Shown here: positions 1-7,515 of the stretch, piece after piece
Position numbering within the stretch: position 1 is the first letter of the stretch
Layout: every line of letters starts with the position of its first letter
Assembly (NCBI GenBank): GCA_019114585.1
Contig: DXFE01000117.1
Coordinates: forward strand, 4,721-68,720
Direction of reading: 5' to 3'
DNA: 64,000 bases
From: Gemmiger_A avium
Lineage (GTDB): Bacteria > Bacillota > Clostridia > Oscillospirales > Ruminococcaceae
The notes under the pieces: generated by a model
Seen by the model: only the letters and a program-made list of their open reading frames with translations
Told to the model about the DNA's origin: nothing
The model's database searches: none
Position numbers and translations under genes: made by a program

Positions 1-1
1 T

Positions 2-418
2 GAGCTGACCACCTCCATGCGGGGGGACGGCGACCACTGGATGGGTGCCAGCGGCGCCCGCACCGAGGGCTTTGTCTTTGAGATGGAGGGCGGTATCCAT
101 GACGTGCTGACCCTGACGGTGGACGGCAAGGAATACGCCCTGCCGGTGAGCGAGCTGCTGTATACCGGCAAGATCCACGCCGAGTATGAGGAGAGCGTGC
201 AGCTGGCCGAGCGCACCTTTGGGGACGTGGCCCATTACCGGGACGACCTGTTCTGGCACAACGCCTACAAGGTACGGCAGCGGCAGGCGGTGCCCGAGGC
301 CGCCTATACCCTGCGCCGCAGCCTGACGGTGCCGATGGAAGCCGGGGACAACTACCGGCTGCGGGTCTGGCTGCGCAACGGGGACTGTGCCTGGGTCAGC
401 CCGATCTTCTGCCGCTAA
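2..418 (+). CDS. C-terminal end of a protein cut by the window edge; unknown
   Basis: The frame is open from base 2, so the internal Met at 17 is unlikely to be the true start; about 138 residues are visible. The segment looks like a beta-rich domain and ends in YRLRVWLRNGDCAWVSPIFC. That ending resembles the C-terminal strand of PHP-domain metal-dependent hydrolases of the CehA type, which often finish with a Trp-x-Pro-Ile segment, but this is a weak resemblance and no catalytic motif lies inside the window. It ends 27 bases before the TetR gene with no terminator between, so the two may share a transcript. The upstream sequence is needed to name it. Confidence 0.6.
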   Translation, partial: ELTTSMRGDGDHWMGASGARTEGFVFEMEGGIHDVLTLTVDGKEYALPVSELLYTGKIHAEYEESVQLAERTFGDVAHYRDDLFWHNAYKVRQRQAVPEAAYTLRRSLTVPMEAGDNYRLRVWLRNGDCAWVSPIFCR

Positions 419-445
419 CACACACGACACAACAAGGAGAACACA

Positions 446-1033
446 ATGGCAAACGCAACCATGACCCGGCGGGCGATCGCGGCGGGGCTCAAGGAACTGA
501 TGGAGACCCGGTCTTTTGAAAGCCTGTCGGTGGGCGACATAGCCCGTCAGTGCGGGGTGAGCCGCAACACCTTTTACTACCATTTCCGGGACAAGTACGA
601 CCTGATCAGCTGGGTATTCCACACCGAGATCACCCCCATTGTGGGCGATCCCACCGAGCGGGGCGACTGGGCCCAGGGTCTGCTGGCCTTGTGCAGCTAC
701 ATGCAGGCCAACAAGAAATTTTATCTGAACGTGCTGCAGTTCCACGGGCAGAACAGTTTCAGCGATTGCCTGATGGAGTTTTACCAGGAGCGCATTGCCC
801 GGGTGATCTGCGGCCAGACCACCGACGAGGCCAGCGCCAGCGCCCGGTTGATCGCCCGGTTCTATGCCCATGCGCTGGTGGGGGTATTGCTGGACTGGGC
901 CTCCGCCGGGATGCAGCAGGACCCGCGGCCCTTTGTCAAGATGCTGGATGAGCTGCTCAGCGGCCGGGCCACCGCCCGGGAGCTGTCCGCCCGGCCTTTC
1001 CCCGAGGGGGAAAGCACCGGCACCCTTTGCTGA
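446..1033 (+). CDS. TetR/AcrR-family transcriptional regulator
   Basis: A 195-residue DNA-binding regulator. Residues about 8-55 form the TetR helix-turn-helix, with the signature SVGDIARQCGVSRNTFYYHF followed by DKYDLISWVF. The rest is a helical ligand-binding or dimerisation domain resembling the TetR_C domain found in dihydroxyacetone-kinase regulators (DhaS-like). The ATG at 446 is preceded by AAGGAG at 434-439. The gene is followed by a clear intrinsic terminator and then by degV, which has its own promoter. DhaS-type regulators and DegV-type proteins (DhaK-like fold) often neighbour one another in Firmicutes, so control of degV is possible, but no operator was identified. Ligand unknown. 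Confidence 0.9.
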   Translation: MANATMTRRAIAAGLKELMETRSFESLSVGDIARQCGVSRNTFYYHFRDKYDLISWVFHTEITPIVGDPTERGDWAQGLLALCSYMQANKKFYLNVLQFHGQNSFSDCLMEFYQERIARVICGQTTDEASASARLIARFYAHALVGVLLDWASAGMQQDPRPFVKMLDELLSGRATARELSARPFPEGESTGTLC

Positions 1034-1037
1034 ATTC

Positions 1038-1074
1038 AAAAACCGGATGGAACGTTTGTTTCGTCCGGTTTTTG
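1038..1074 (+). terminator. Intrinsic terminator after the TetR gene
   Basis: Stem AAAAACCGGA at 1038-1046 region pairs with TCCGGTTTTT at 1064-1073, and the 3' arm supplies the U-run. It separates the TetR gene from degV. Confidence 0.8.
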
Positions 1075-1097
1075 TGCACATGGTCAATTTTGCCCCT

Positions 1098-1127
1098 TGT
1101 TTTTCTTCCGGGTTGCAGGTGTATAGT
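1098..1127 (+). promoter_or_regulatory. Candidate promoter of degV
   Basis: TTGTTT at 1098-1103 and TATAGT at 1122-1127 with an 18-base spacer, 46 bases before the degV start. The -10 context GGTGTATAGT recurs upstream of the membrane protein gene at 22567. Confidence 0.5.
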
Positions 1128-1172
1128 AAAAAGCGTATATACCGAAAATGACCCGGAAAGGAAGACTGCCTC

Positions 1173-2039
1173 ATGCGCATCGCCATCATGACCGATACCA
1201 ACAGCGGGATGACCGCCGACGAAGCCGGGCGGCTGGGGGTAGCCCTGCTGCCGATGCCGTTCACCATCGACGGGGAGGCATTTCTGGAAGGGCGGAACCT
1301 GACGGCGGCGCAGTTTTACGGGGCGCTGAAAAACGGGGCGAAGGTGGCCACATCCCAGCCGTCGCCGGCGGACACGCTGGCCATGTGGGACGAGCTGCTG
1401 CAGACAAATGACGCGGTGGTGTATCTGCCGATGAGTTCGGGGCTTTCGGGCACCTGCGCCACGGCGCGGATGCTGGCGATGGAGGAACCCTACGCTGGCC
1501 GGGTGGAGGTTGTGGACAACGGCCGGATTTCGGCCACGCTGCGGCAGGCGGTGCTGGATGCGCTGGCGCTGCGGCAGCTGGGGCTGGATGCCCGGACGAT
1601 CCGGGACGCGCTGGAGCGCACCGGCCCCCAGAGTCAGATCTATCTGGCGGTGGATACGCTGAAGTATCTGCGGCAGGGCGGCCGGATCACCCCGGCGGCG
1701 GCGCTGCTGGGCAGCGCGCTGAATCTGAAGCCGATCCTGCAGCTGGCAAACGGAAAGCTGGACGCTTACAAAAAGGTGCGGGGCAGCGCGGCGGCGCAGG
1801 CCGCTTTGCTGGAAGCGCTGCGGCAGGCCATCGATGCCCTGCCCGGGGACGGCCCGCTGCGGCTGATGACCGCCTATTCCGGCGACGAGGAGCTGGGCAA
1901 GGCCTGGAACCGCAAGGTGCAGCAGGCGTTCCCCGGCGCAAAGGTCTACGGCGCTCCCCTGCCGCTGAGCATCGCCTGCCATACCGGCCCCGGCGCCCTG
2001 GGCGTAGCCTGCGCCCGCGCCGCCGTGGAGGAGGCGTAA
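1173..2039 (+). CDS. degV: DegV family protein (fatty-acid binding)
   Basis: A 288-residue DegV/EDD protein. In Firmicutes this family binds fatty acids, and homologues called FakB present them to FakA kinase for phospholipid synthesis. Diagnostic features are the N-terminal DTNSGM loop, KVATSQPS around residue 65-72, SSGLSGTC around residue 92, and YLRQGGRI around residue 167. The ATG at 1173 follows GGAAAGGAAG; the alternative frame starting at 1148 is a shadow. Length is normal for the family. It has its own candidate promoter and ends at the first of three symmetric multi-hairpin elements, facing the reductase gene on the other strand. No fakA lies in the window, so a role in exogenous fatty-acid use is inferred from family. 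Confidence 0.9.
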   Translation: MRIAIMTDTNSGMTADEAGRLGVALLPMPFTIDGEAFLEGRNLTAAQFYGALKNGAKVATSQPSPADTLAMWDELLQTNDAVVYLPMSSGLSGTCATARMLAMEEPYAGRVEVVDNGRISATLRQAVLDALALRQLGLDARTIRDALERTGPQSQIYLAVDTLKYLRQGGRITPAAALLGSALNLKPILQLANGKLDAYKKVRGSAAAQAALLEALRQAIDALPGDGPLRLMTAYSGDEELGKAWNRKVQQAFPGAKVYGAPLPLSIACHTGPGALGVACARAAVEEA

Positions 2040-2052
2040 GGGGGGCCAATCC

Positions 2053-2338
2053 GGGGGAGATAACATCTCCCCCAGTCCCCCTGGAAATCAGGGCCGGAAT
2101 ACTCCGGCCCTTGGGATAAAATAAAAACAAGGCCCGCGCTGATTGAAAACCGTCAGCGCGGGCTTTGCTTTTGTATAAAATCCCTATGGCCGAAGATATT
2201 CGGCCATGTATTCCGGGGTCTGGGGGCCCGGGTCCGCGAAGCGGCCGGGTCTCAGGTGGAGACCCGGACCGGCAGGGCGGTCGGCGCAGCCGAGCGGGCG
2301 CATGATTGTCGCGTCCGCAGCCCTTGTTGTCCCCCCAG
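2053..2338. repeat. Symmetric multi-hairpin element, copy A (fills the 2040-2349 gap)
   Basis: This fills the 310-base gap between convergent genes. From the left: GGGGGAGAT-AAC-ATCTCCCCC hairpin (2053-2073); GGGCCGGA-ATAC-TCCGGCCC hairpin (2091-2110); a central terminator with stem GCCCGCGCTGA (2132-2142 with 2153-2163); ATGGCCGAA-GATA-TTCGGCCAT hairpin (2186-2207); then the right outer arm, whose G-run (2220-2225) and C-run (2331-2338) are separated by a GC-rich module of about 100 bases (2226-2330). Read on the opposite strand, the right half repeats the left half: CAG, C-run, GGAAA/GGAAT, GGCC hairpin, GGGAT-TTTATA, terminator arm. Confidence 0.85.
2132..2172. terminator. Central bidirectional terminator of copy A
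   Basis: An 11-base perfect stem, GCCCGCGCTGA with TCAGCGCGGGC, separated by a 10-base loop. A-rich sequence (ATAAAAACAAG) lies on the left and T-rich sequence (TTTGCTTTTG) on the right, so it can act for degV and for the opposing reductase gene. Confidence 0.8.
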
Positions 2339-2349
2339 ATTGGCTTTCC

Positions 2350-2970
2350 TCACCGGATAAAGTTCGTGCGCACCTTTTCCTCGGTTTCGGGCAGGGGCAC
2401 GCCGGCGGCTTTGCCGGCCTCGATGCAGCGCAGCATCCAAGCCATGTTGCGGGCCAGCTGGCGCATGATCTGCAGGCCTTCCGCGTCCTGGCGCACCTCG
2501 TCGGGGCAGGTGCCGTGCACCATGTTCCAGTACTGGCTGGACACCAGCGGCATCTGATTAAAGGTAAAATACTTGTTCAGCTGATCCAGCGCGGCGGTGG
2601 TACCGGCGCGGCGCGCGCTGGCCACGGCTGCCGCGGGCTTGTACCGCAGCGACGCGCTGCCCGCATAGAACAGCCGGTCCAAAAAGCCGGTCACGCTGCC
2701 GGACGCCGCCGCGTAATGCACCGGCGTGCCCACGATCAGGCCGTCCACCTCCCCCAGCAGTTCCAGCGCCTCGTTCACCTTGTCCTTCTGCACACAGCGG
2801 CCGGTCTTGGCGCAGCCGCCGCAGCCCAGGCACCCGCCCTGGGGCGCGGGCCCGATCCAGAACTCGGTGCTCTCCACCCCCTGTTTTTGCAGCTCGGCCG
2901 CGATCTCGGCCAGCGCCGTATGGGTGCAGCCCTCCCGATGGGGGCTGCCGTTGATCAGCAATACCTTCAT
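2350..2970 (-). CDS. Flavodoxin-like NAD(P)H-dependent FMN reductase
   Basis: A 206-residue cytoplasmic flavoprotein of the NADPH-dependent FMN reductase/iron-sulfur flavoprotein group. The N-terminus MKVLLINGSPHREGCT is the FMN phosphate-binding loop. A GCLGCGGCAKTGRC cluster around residues 45-58 has the closely spaced cysteines seen in iron-sulfur flavoproteins, followed by the conserved GTPVHYAA strand. The ATG at 2970 is preferred because AGGAG lies 9 bases upstream; the alternative ATG six bases earlier would be too close to it. The electron acceptor cannot be deduced. It is transcribed towards degV and divergently from the MATE gene. Confidence 0.85.
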   Translation of the reverse strand: MKVLLINGSPHREGCTHTALAEIAAELQKQGVESTEFWIGPAPQGGCLGCGGCAKTGRCVQKDKVNEALELLGEVDGLIVGTPVHYAAASGSVTGFLDRLFYAGSASLRYKPAAAVASARRAGTTAALDQLNKYFTFNQMPLVSSQYWNMVHGTCPDEVRQDAEGLQIMRQLARNMAWMLRCIEAGKAAGVPLPETEEKVRTNFIR

Positions 2971-3015
2971 GGTCATCCACTCCTTTTTTTCATTGTACCA
3001 CACCGCGCAACCCTC

Positions 3016-3044
3016 TTGCTTTTTTATGCCGAAACCGCTACACT
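3016..3044 (+). promoter_or_regulatory. Promoter of the MATE gene
   Basis: TTGCTT (3016-3021) and TACACT (3039-3044) with a 17-base spacer, in the 142-base gap between divergent genes. Confidence 0.6.
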
Positions 3045-3112
3045 CAATATTATGGGGGTTTGCGCGGCAAACGCCCGTTTCCATTCTATGAGAAAGCGGA
3101 GGTCGTTCATCC

Positions 3113-4504
3113 GTGAGCGCAGCAACCATTGACAGCAGCACCAACCCGATCCTGCACGGCAGCATCGGCAAGCAGCTGCTTTTGTTCTTCTTCCCCATCT
3201 GGCTGGGTACCTTCTTCCAGCAGCTGTACAACACCGCCGACGCCCTGATCGTGGGCCGGTTCGTGGGCACCCAGGCCCTGGCGGCGGTGGGCGCCACCAA
3301 TACCCTGGTCAACCTGCTGGTGGGCTTCTTTGTGGGCCTGGCCAGCGGCGCCTCGGTGGTGCTGGCCCAGCGGTACGGCGCCCGGGATCTGCCCGGCGTG
3401 CAGAAAGCCGTACATACCAGCATCTGGCTGGCCCTGACCGGCGGCGCGGTGCTGATGGCGGTGGGCATCCTGTTCGCCCGGGTGGTGCTGCAGGCCATGA
3501 ACACCCCCGCCGATATTCTGGACGCCTCCACCCTGTACCTGCGGGTCTACTTTGCGGGCATGATCCCCAGTATGATCTACAACATGGGCACCGGCATCCT
3601 GCGCGCGGTGGGCGACAGCCGCCGCCCCATGTACTTTCTGATCACCGCCGCCTTTGTGAACATCGTGCTGGACCTTTTGTTCGTGGCGGTGTTCCACTGG
3701 GGTGTGCTGGGCGCGGCGCTGGCCACCATCATCAGCCAGCTGGTCAGCGCGCTGCTGACCCTGGCCAGCCTGATCGGCGCGGAACTGCGCCCCTATCACC
3801 TGAAACTGCACCGGGTCGCCATGGACGCGGCCACCCTGGCGGACATTGTGCGCATCGGCCTGCCCGCGGGGCTGCAGTCGGTGATGTACAACATCAGCAA
3901 CATCATCATCCAGACCAGCATCAACGCTTTCGGCACCACCACCGTGGCCGCCTGGACCGCCTACGGCAAGCTGGACAGCCTGTTCTGGATGAGCATGAAC
4001 AGTATGGGCCTGTCGGTGACCACCTTTGCCGGGCAGAACTTCGGCGCCAAACAGTATGACCGGGTGCGCAAGGGCGCCTGGGTCTGCCTGTTCTTCTGCG
4101 CGGTGCTGGCGCTGGGCCTGGGCGCGGTGATCTATGTATTCGGCTCGCCGCTGGTGGGCCTGTTCAGCGACGACGCCCAGGTGGTGGAACGCGCGCTGGA
4201 GATCATCCGGCTGCTGACCCCCTGCTTCATCACCTACGCCTCCATCGAAGCCCTCAGCGGCACCATCCGCGGTTCCGGCGACGCCTGGGTCCCCATGGTC
4301 CTCACCGCCGGCGGCGTGTGCGGCCTGCGGATTCTGTGGGTGCTGCTGGCCGCCCCGCTCTTCGGCACCCTGACCGGCGTGCTGGTCAGCTATCCCATCA
4401 GCTGGGGCGTGACCTCGGTGCTGTATATCCTCTACTTCCTGGCGGGCGGCTGGCTGCGCCGCTGCATCGCCGTGCAGGAAGCCCGCCAGGCGGGAGGTGT
4501 GTAA
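3113..4504 (+). CDS. MATE family multidrug/cation antiporter
   Basis: A 463-residue integral membrane exporter of the MATE family (NorM/DinF type), predicted to have 12 membrane helices and to exchange Na+ or H+ for organic cations. The N-terminal half carries FFFPIWLGTFFQQLYNTADALIVGRF, the family's first-helix pattern, and the second half repeats it with GLPAGLQSVMYNISNIIIQT near residue 250, reflecting the known internal duplication. Start is GTG at 3113 with GGAGG at 3098-3102; no better ATG is in frame. Its last codons overlap the ribosome binding site of the next gene, so the DUF5662 gene is probably co-translated. Substrate not predictable. Confidence 0.9.
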   Translation: MSAATIDSSTNPILHGSIGKQLLLFFFPIWLGTFFQQLYNTADALIVGRFVGTQALAAVGATNTLVNLLVGFFVGLASGASVVLAQRYGARDLPGVQKAVHTSIWLALTGGAVLMAVGILFARVVLQAMNTPADILDASTLYLRVYFAGMIPSMIYNMGTGILRAVGDSRRPMYFLITAAFVNIVLDLLFVAVFHWGVLGAALATIISQLVSALLTLASLIGAELRPYHLKLHRVAMDAATLADIVRIGLPAGLQSVMYNISNIIIQTSINAFGTTTVAAWTAYGKLDSLFWMSMNSMGLSVTTFAGQNFGAKQYDRVRKGAWVCLFFCAVLALGLGAVIYVFGSPLVGLFSDDAQVVERALEIIRLLTPCFITYASIEALSGTIRGSGDAWVPMVLTAGGVCGLRILWVLLAAPLFGTLTGVLVSYPISWGVTSVLYILYFLAGGWLRRCIAVQEARQAGGV

Positions 4505-4505
4505 G

Positions 4506-5045
4506 ATGGGCAGTTTCTGGGGTCATCTGCGCACCATCTGCCACCACAAACGGCTGGTGGCCCGGCACTGCTTCAAGGTGGGCCTGTACCGCCAGGGCCT
4601 GACCCACGATCTGAGCAAGTTTGCCCCGGTGGAGTTCATCCCCGGCGTGAAATACTTCCGGGGCTACCGCAGCCCCAACGAGATCGAGCGGATCGAAAAG
4701 GGATACTCCGCCGCCTGGCTGCACCACAAGGGCCGCAACCGGCATCACCTGGAATACTGGATCGACTACAACCCGGAGGGTGACCACCGGATGTGCGGCA
4801 TGCGGATGCCGGAAAAATACGTGGCGGAGATGATCTGCGACCGGATCGCCGCCAGCAAGACCTATCAGAAAGAAAACTATACCGACGCCCATCCCTGGGA
4901 ATACTACCAGCACGGCAAGGACCACTACCTGCTGCACCCGGAGACCCGGGCCCAGCTGGAACAGGCCCTGCTGGTGCTGCGGGATCAGGGCGAGGACGCC
5001 TGTTTCGCCCATATCCGCACCCAGCTGCTGGGCAAAAGGAAATAA
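4506..5045 (+). CDS. DUF5662 family protein
   Basis: A 179-residue soluble protein of unknown function. It is rich in His, Tyr and Trp, with a conserved-looking core THDLSKFAPVEF, AWLHHKGRNRHHLEYW and NYTDAHPWEYY. This pattern matches the DUF5662 family common in Clostridia and is suggestive of metal binding by clustered histidines, but no activity is established. ATG at 4506 is chosen over the GTG at 4497 because GGGAGG at 4492-4497 is correctly spaced for it. The gene starts 1 base after the MATE stop and ends at a strong bidirectional terminator. Confidence 0.75.
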   Translation: MGSFWGHLRTICHHKRLVARHCFKVGLYRQGLTHDLSKFAPVEFIPGVKYFRGYRSPNEIERIEKGYSAAWLHHKGRNRHHLEYWIDYNPEGDHRMCGMRMPEKYVAEMICDRIAASKTYQKENYTDAHPWEYYQHGKDHYLLHPETRAQLEQALLVLRDQGEDACFAHIRTQLLGKRK

Positions 5046-5049
5046 CGGC

Positions 5050-5083
5050 AAAAGGCGCGCTGCCAACCGGCAGCGCGCCTTTT
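5050..5083. terminator. Bidirectional intrinsic terminator
   Basis: A perfect 15-base stem, AAAAGGCGCGCTGCC (5050-5064) and GGCAGCGCGCCTTTT (5069-5083), with AACC loop, between convergent genes. Its core arms are the same as those of the terminator at 26497. Confidence 0.9.
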
Positions 5084-5096
5084 GTTGTTCTTTCTG

Positions 5097-5945
5097 TTAC
5101 CGCCGCCGGATCCGCCCGGCCAGCCGTTCGTTCAGATCCTGGCGCAGCGCCCGCAGCGAGTTCTCGTACCGGGTGCTCTTCAGGGTGGGGAACGCCCGCA
5201 GCAGGCGGGACGCGCCCAGCCGCCGGTCCAGGATCTCCGCCCGCAGCAGGTCCCGGCGCATCTCCAGCTCCGCCCGGGCCGCGTCGGTGCGGTCCTCCAG
5301 CATCTCCCGCCCGGCGCTCAGCCGCTCGTCGGCCACCAGGGCAGCGCCGCCCACCTGTTTGGTCAGCAGGTCGCTGCTCTTGTGCAGCAGGGCGGTGATC
5401 CGCTCCAGTTCGCCCAGCTGGCGCATCAGGCCGGTCACGGTGATGACGGTGGCGATCAGGTCGGCCACAAACAGCCCGGTACACAGCCCCAGCAGGATCG
5501 CCCCCGCCGGGTTGGTCAGCGCGCGGCCCACCAGCGTTTCCACCGCCGGATGCAGCACCCGCATCACCGCGGTGACCGCCACGCCCCACAGCAGGCTGAA
5601 TCCCAGGCAGATGTACCCGCCCAGGTTCAGCGGCTGGTCGGAGTAATCCCACCAGCGGGCATGGAACAGGGTCTTGAGGGCCCAGCCGCCCACCAGTTCC
5701 AGGGCGGTGGCCAGCAGCGCGCCGCCGATGAACAGCGCGGGCAGGCTGCCGGATACCGGCCCCAGCACCGTGACCGCCGCCAGCATGCCGAAGCCGTAGA
5801 TGGGGCAGACCGGCCCGTTCAGGAACCCCCGGTTGACCAGGTGCCGTGTTTTGATGGCGGCAAAGGCAACCTCGGAGCACCAGCCCAGAAACGAGTAGAT
5901 GTAAAAGTACCAGCACAGCGTGTAGAGGCTATGAGCCTGAGGCAC
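5097..5945 (-). CDS. Putative ABC transporter permease-like membrane protein (CmpB/DUF1113 type)
   Basis: A 282-residue protein whose first 175 residues contain about five membrane helices. The opening WYFYIYSFLGWCSEV, followed by GFLNGPVCPIYGFG, is the hallmark of the Firmicutes family annotated as putative ABC transporter permease (PF06541). The C-terminal 110 residues are soluble and charged with many Glu/Arg/Leu heptads, probably a cytoplasmic coiled coil. GTG start at 5945 with AGGAGGG 7 bases upstream. No ATPase partner is adjacent, so a transport role is doubtful. Its promoter overlaps that of the divergent polymerase gene. Confidence 0.8.
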   Translation of the reverse strand: MPQAHSLYTLCWYFYIYSFLGWCSEVAFAAIKTRHLVNRGFLNGPVCPIYGFGMLAAVTVLGPVSGSLPALFIGGALLATALELVGGWALKTLFHARWWDYSDQPLNLGGYICLGFSLLWGVAVTAVMRVLHPAVETLVGRALTNPAGAILLGLCTGLFVADLIATVITVTGLMRQLGELERITALLHKSSDLLTKQVGGAALVADERLSAGREMLEDRTDAARAELEMRRDLLRAEILDRRLGASRLLRAFPTLKSTRYENSLRALRQDLNERLAGRIRRR

Positions 5946-5980
5946 GGCGTGTCCCTCCTTTGTTTGTGAAATATGTGTGG

Positions 5981-6022
5981 ATTATACCATACTTTGCCCC
6001 CGGGCGCAAAATGTGCTACAAT
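5981..6022. promoter_or_regulatory. Overlapping divergent promoters
   Basis: Minus strand: TTGCGC (6004-6009) and TATAAT (5981-5986), 17-base spacer. Plus strand: TTGCCC (5994-5999) and TACAAT (6017-6022), 17-base spacer. The elements interleave, so the polymerase and the membrane-protein promoters should exclude each other. Confidence 0.7.
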
Positions 6023-6054
6023 CAAAGCAAAGCCAAGGAAAGGAGGCGCCGCCC

Positions 6055-7338
6055 ATGACCCCGGACCGCTGGGTGCTGCACTGTGACTGCAACAGTTTTT
6101 ACGCCAGCGTGGAGCTGCTGGAACACCCGGAACTGAAACAGAAACCGGTGGCCGTCTGCGGCGACCCGGAGGCCCGCCACGGCATCATCCTGGCCAAGAA
6201 CGAGCCGGCCAAGGCCTTTGGGGTGCGCACCGCCGAGCCCATCTGGCAGGCAAAGCGCAAATGCCCGGATCTGGTGCTGCTGCCGCCCCACCGGGAACGG
6301 TACCGGCATTTTTCCGCCGTCATCAACGGCATCTACGCCGAGTACACCGATCTGGTGGAGCCCTTCGGCATCGACGAAAGCTGGCTGGACATCACCCATA
6401 CCTGGCATCTGTTCGCCTCCTCCCCCACCGCGCTGGCCGATCTGATCCGCCGCCGGGTGCGCGAAACCACCGGCCTGACCATCAGCGTGGGGGCCAGCTT
6501 CAACAAGGTATTTGCCAAGCTGGGCAGCGACTACAAAAAACCGGACGCCATGACGGTGATCCGGCCGGAGGACGTGGCCCGGATCGTCTGGCCGCTGCCG
6601 GCGGGGGATCTTTTGTATGTGGGCCGTGCGGCGGGCGAACGGCTGGCCCGGCTGGGCATCCGCACCATCGGGCAGCTGGCGGCGGCGGACCCGGGCATCC
6701 TGACCGACAACCTGGGCAAGCTGGGGGCGGAGCTGAGCCGCTACGCCCGGGGCGAGGACGAGGCCCCGGTGCATCCGGTGGGCTGGCGGGAACCGCTGAA
6801 AAGCGTGGGCAACGGCATGACCTTCCGGCAGGACCTGACCAGCCCCGAACAGGTGCGCAGCGCGCTGGGCGCCCTGGCGGAGGAGGTGGCGGCCCGGCTG
6901 CGGCGGCACGGGTTGTGGGCGGGGGCGGTGCAGGTGACCATCCGGGACACCGACCTGCACACCATCACCCGGCAAAAGCAGCTGCCCATGAGCACCCACC
7001 TGGCCCGGGACCTGGCGGCGGAGTGCCTGGCGCTGGTGCAGGCCAACTGGGACCCGGCCCGCCGCCCGGTGCGGATGCTGACGGTGACCGCCCTGGCGCT
7101 GACCGACGAGCCCTTTGCAGTGCAGCAGAGCCTGTTCGGGGACGCGCCCGCCCCCGACCCGAAACGGGAAAAGCTGGAAAACGCCCTGGACGGCATCCGC
7201 CGCCGGTACGGCGCGGCGGCCATCGGGGCGGGCAGCCGGGTGGGCAACCAGCTGGGGCTGGACGGGCTGCACATGGAGAAAAACACCCCCGCCCCCGGCG
7301 AGGAGGACTGGAACGAAAAGGTCAAAGGGCCGCTGTGA
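6055..7338 (+). CDS. dinB: Y-family DNA polymerase (Pol IV/DinB-like)
   Basis: A 427-residue translesion polymerase. The palm begins with HCDCNSFYASVE (metal-binding Asp, steric-gate Tyr region), and the second catalytic motif is EPFGIDESWLDIT around residue 103-115. The thumb contains VGRAAGERLARLGIRTIGQL, a helix-hairpin-helix, and the little-finger domain follows from about residue 240. ATG at 6055 follows AGGAGG (6041-6046); the 26-residue upstream extension in the same frame lacks a binding site. The GIDESWLD variant is typical of a clostridial sub-branch. No LexA-type operator was recognised. A strong terminator follows directly. Confidence 0.9.
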   Translation: MTPDRWVLHCDCNSFYASVELLEHPELKQKPVAVCGDPEARHGIILAKNEPAKAFGVRTAEPIWQAKRKCPDLVLLPPHRERYRHFSAVINGIYAEYTDLVEPFGIDESWLDITHTWHLFASSPTALADLIRRRVRETTGLTISVGASFNKVFAKLGSDYKKPDAMTVIRPEDVARIVWPLPAGDLLYVGRAAGERLARLGIRTIGQLAAADPGILTDNLGKLGAELSRYARGEDEAPVHPVGWREPLKSVGNGMTFRQDLTSPEQVRSALGALAEEVAARLRRHGLWAGAVQVTIRDTDLHTITRQKQLPMSTHLARDLAAECLALVQANWDPARRPVRMLTVTALALTDEPFAVQQSLFGDAPAPDPKREKLENALDGIRRRYGAAAIGAGSRVGNQLGLDGLHMEKNTPAPGEEDWNEKVKGPL

Positions 7339-7339
7339 C

Positions 7340-7377
7340 CCGGCGAACGGACGCTCTCCGTTCGCCGGTTTTGTTTT
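7340..7377 (+). terminator. Intrinsic terminator after the polymerase gene
   Basis: Perfect stem CCGGCGAACGGA (7340-7351) with TCCGTTCGCCGG (7357-7368), followed by TTTTGTTTT. Confidence 0.9.
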
Positions 7378-7452
7378 CCGCCAATTCTTGCGGTTTTGTG
7401 AAAACAAGGCGAAACCGGTCGGGCTTTACTGGAATTTTACACAACCCGGCGG

Positions 7453-7458
7453 TATAAT
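7453..7458 (+). promoter_or_regulatory. -10 element of the sulfatase gene
   Basis: Consensus TATAAT at 7453-7458; no good -35 hexamer is visible 16-18 bases upstream. It places transcription start near 7465, so the in-frame ATG at 7462 cannot be the translation start. Confidence 0.6.
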
Positions 7459-7515
7459 AGGATGTCACGGGCCTGTTGCGGCCCGATTTTCAAGCGAAAC
7501 GGAGGGGAACGAGGG

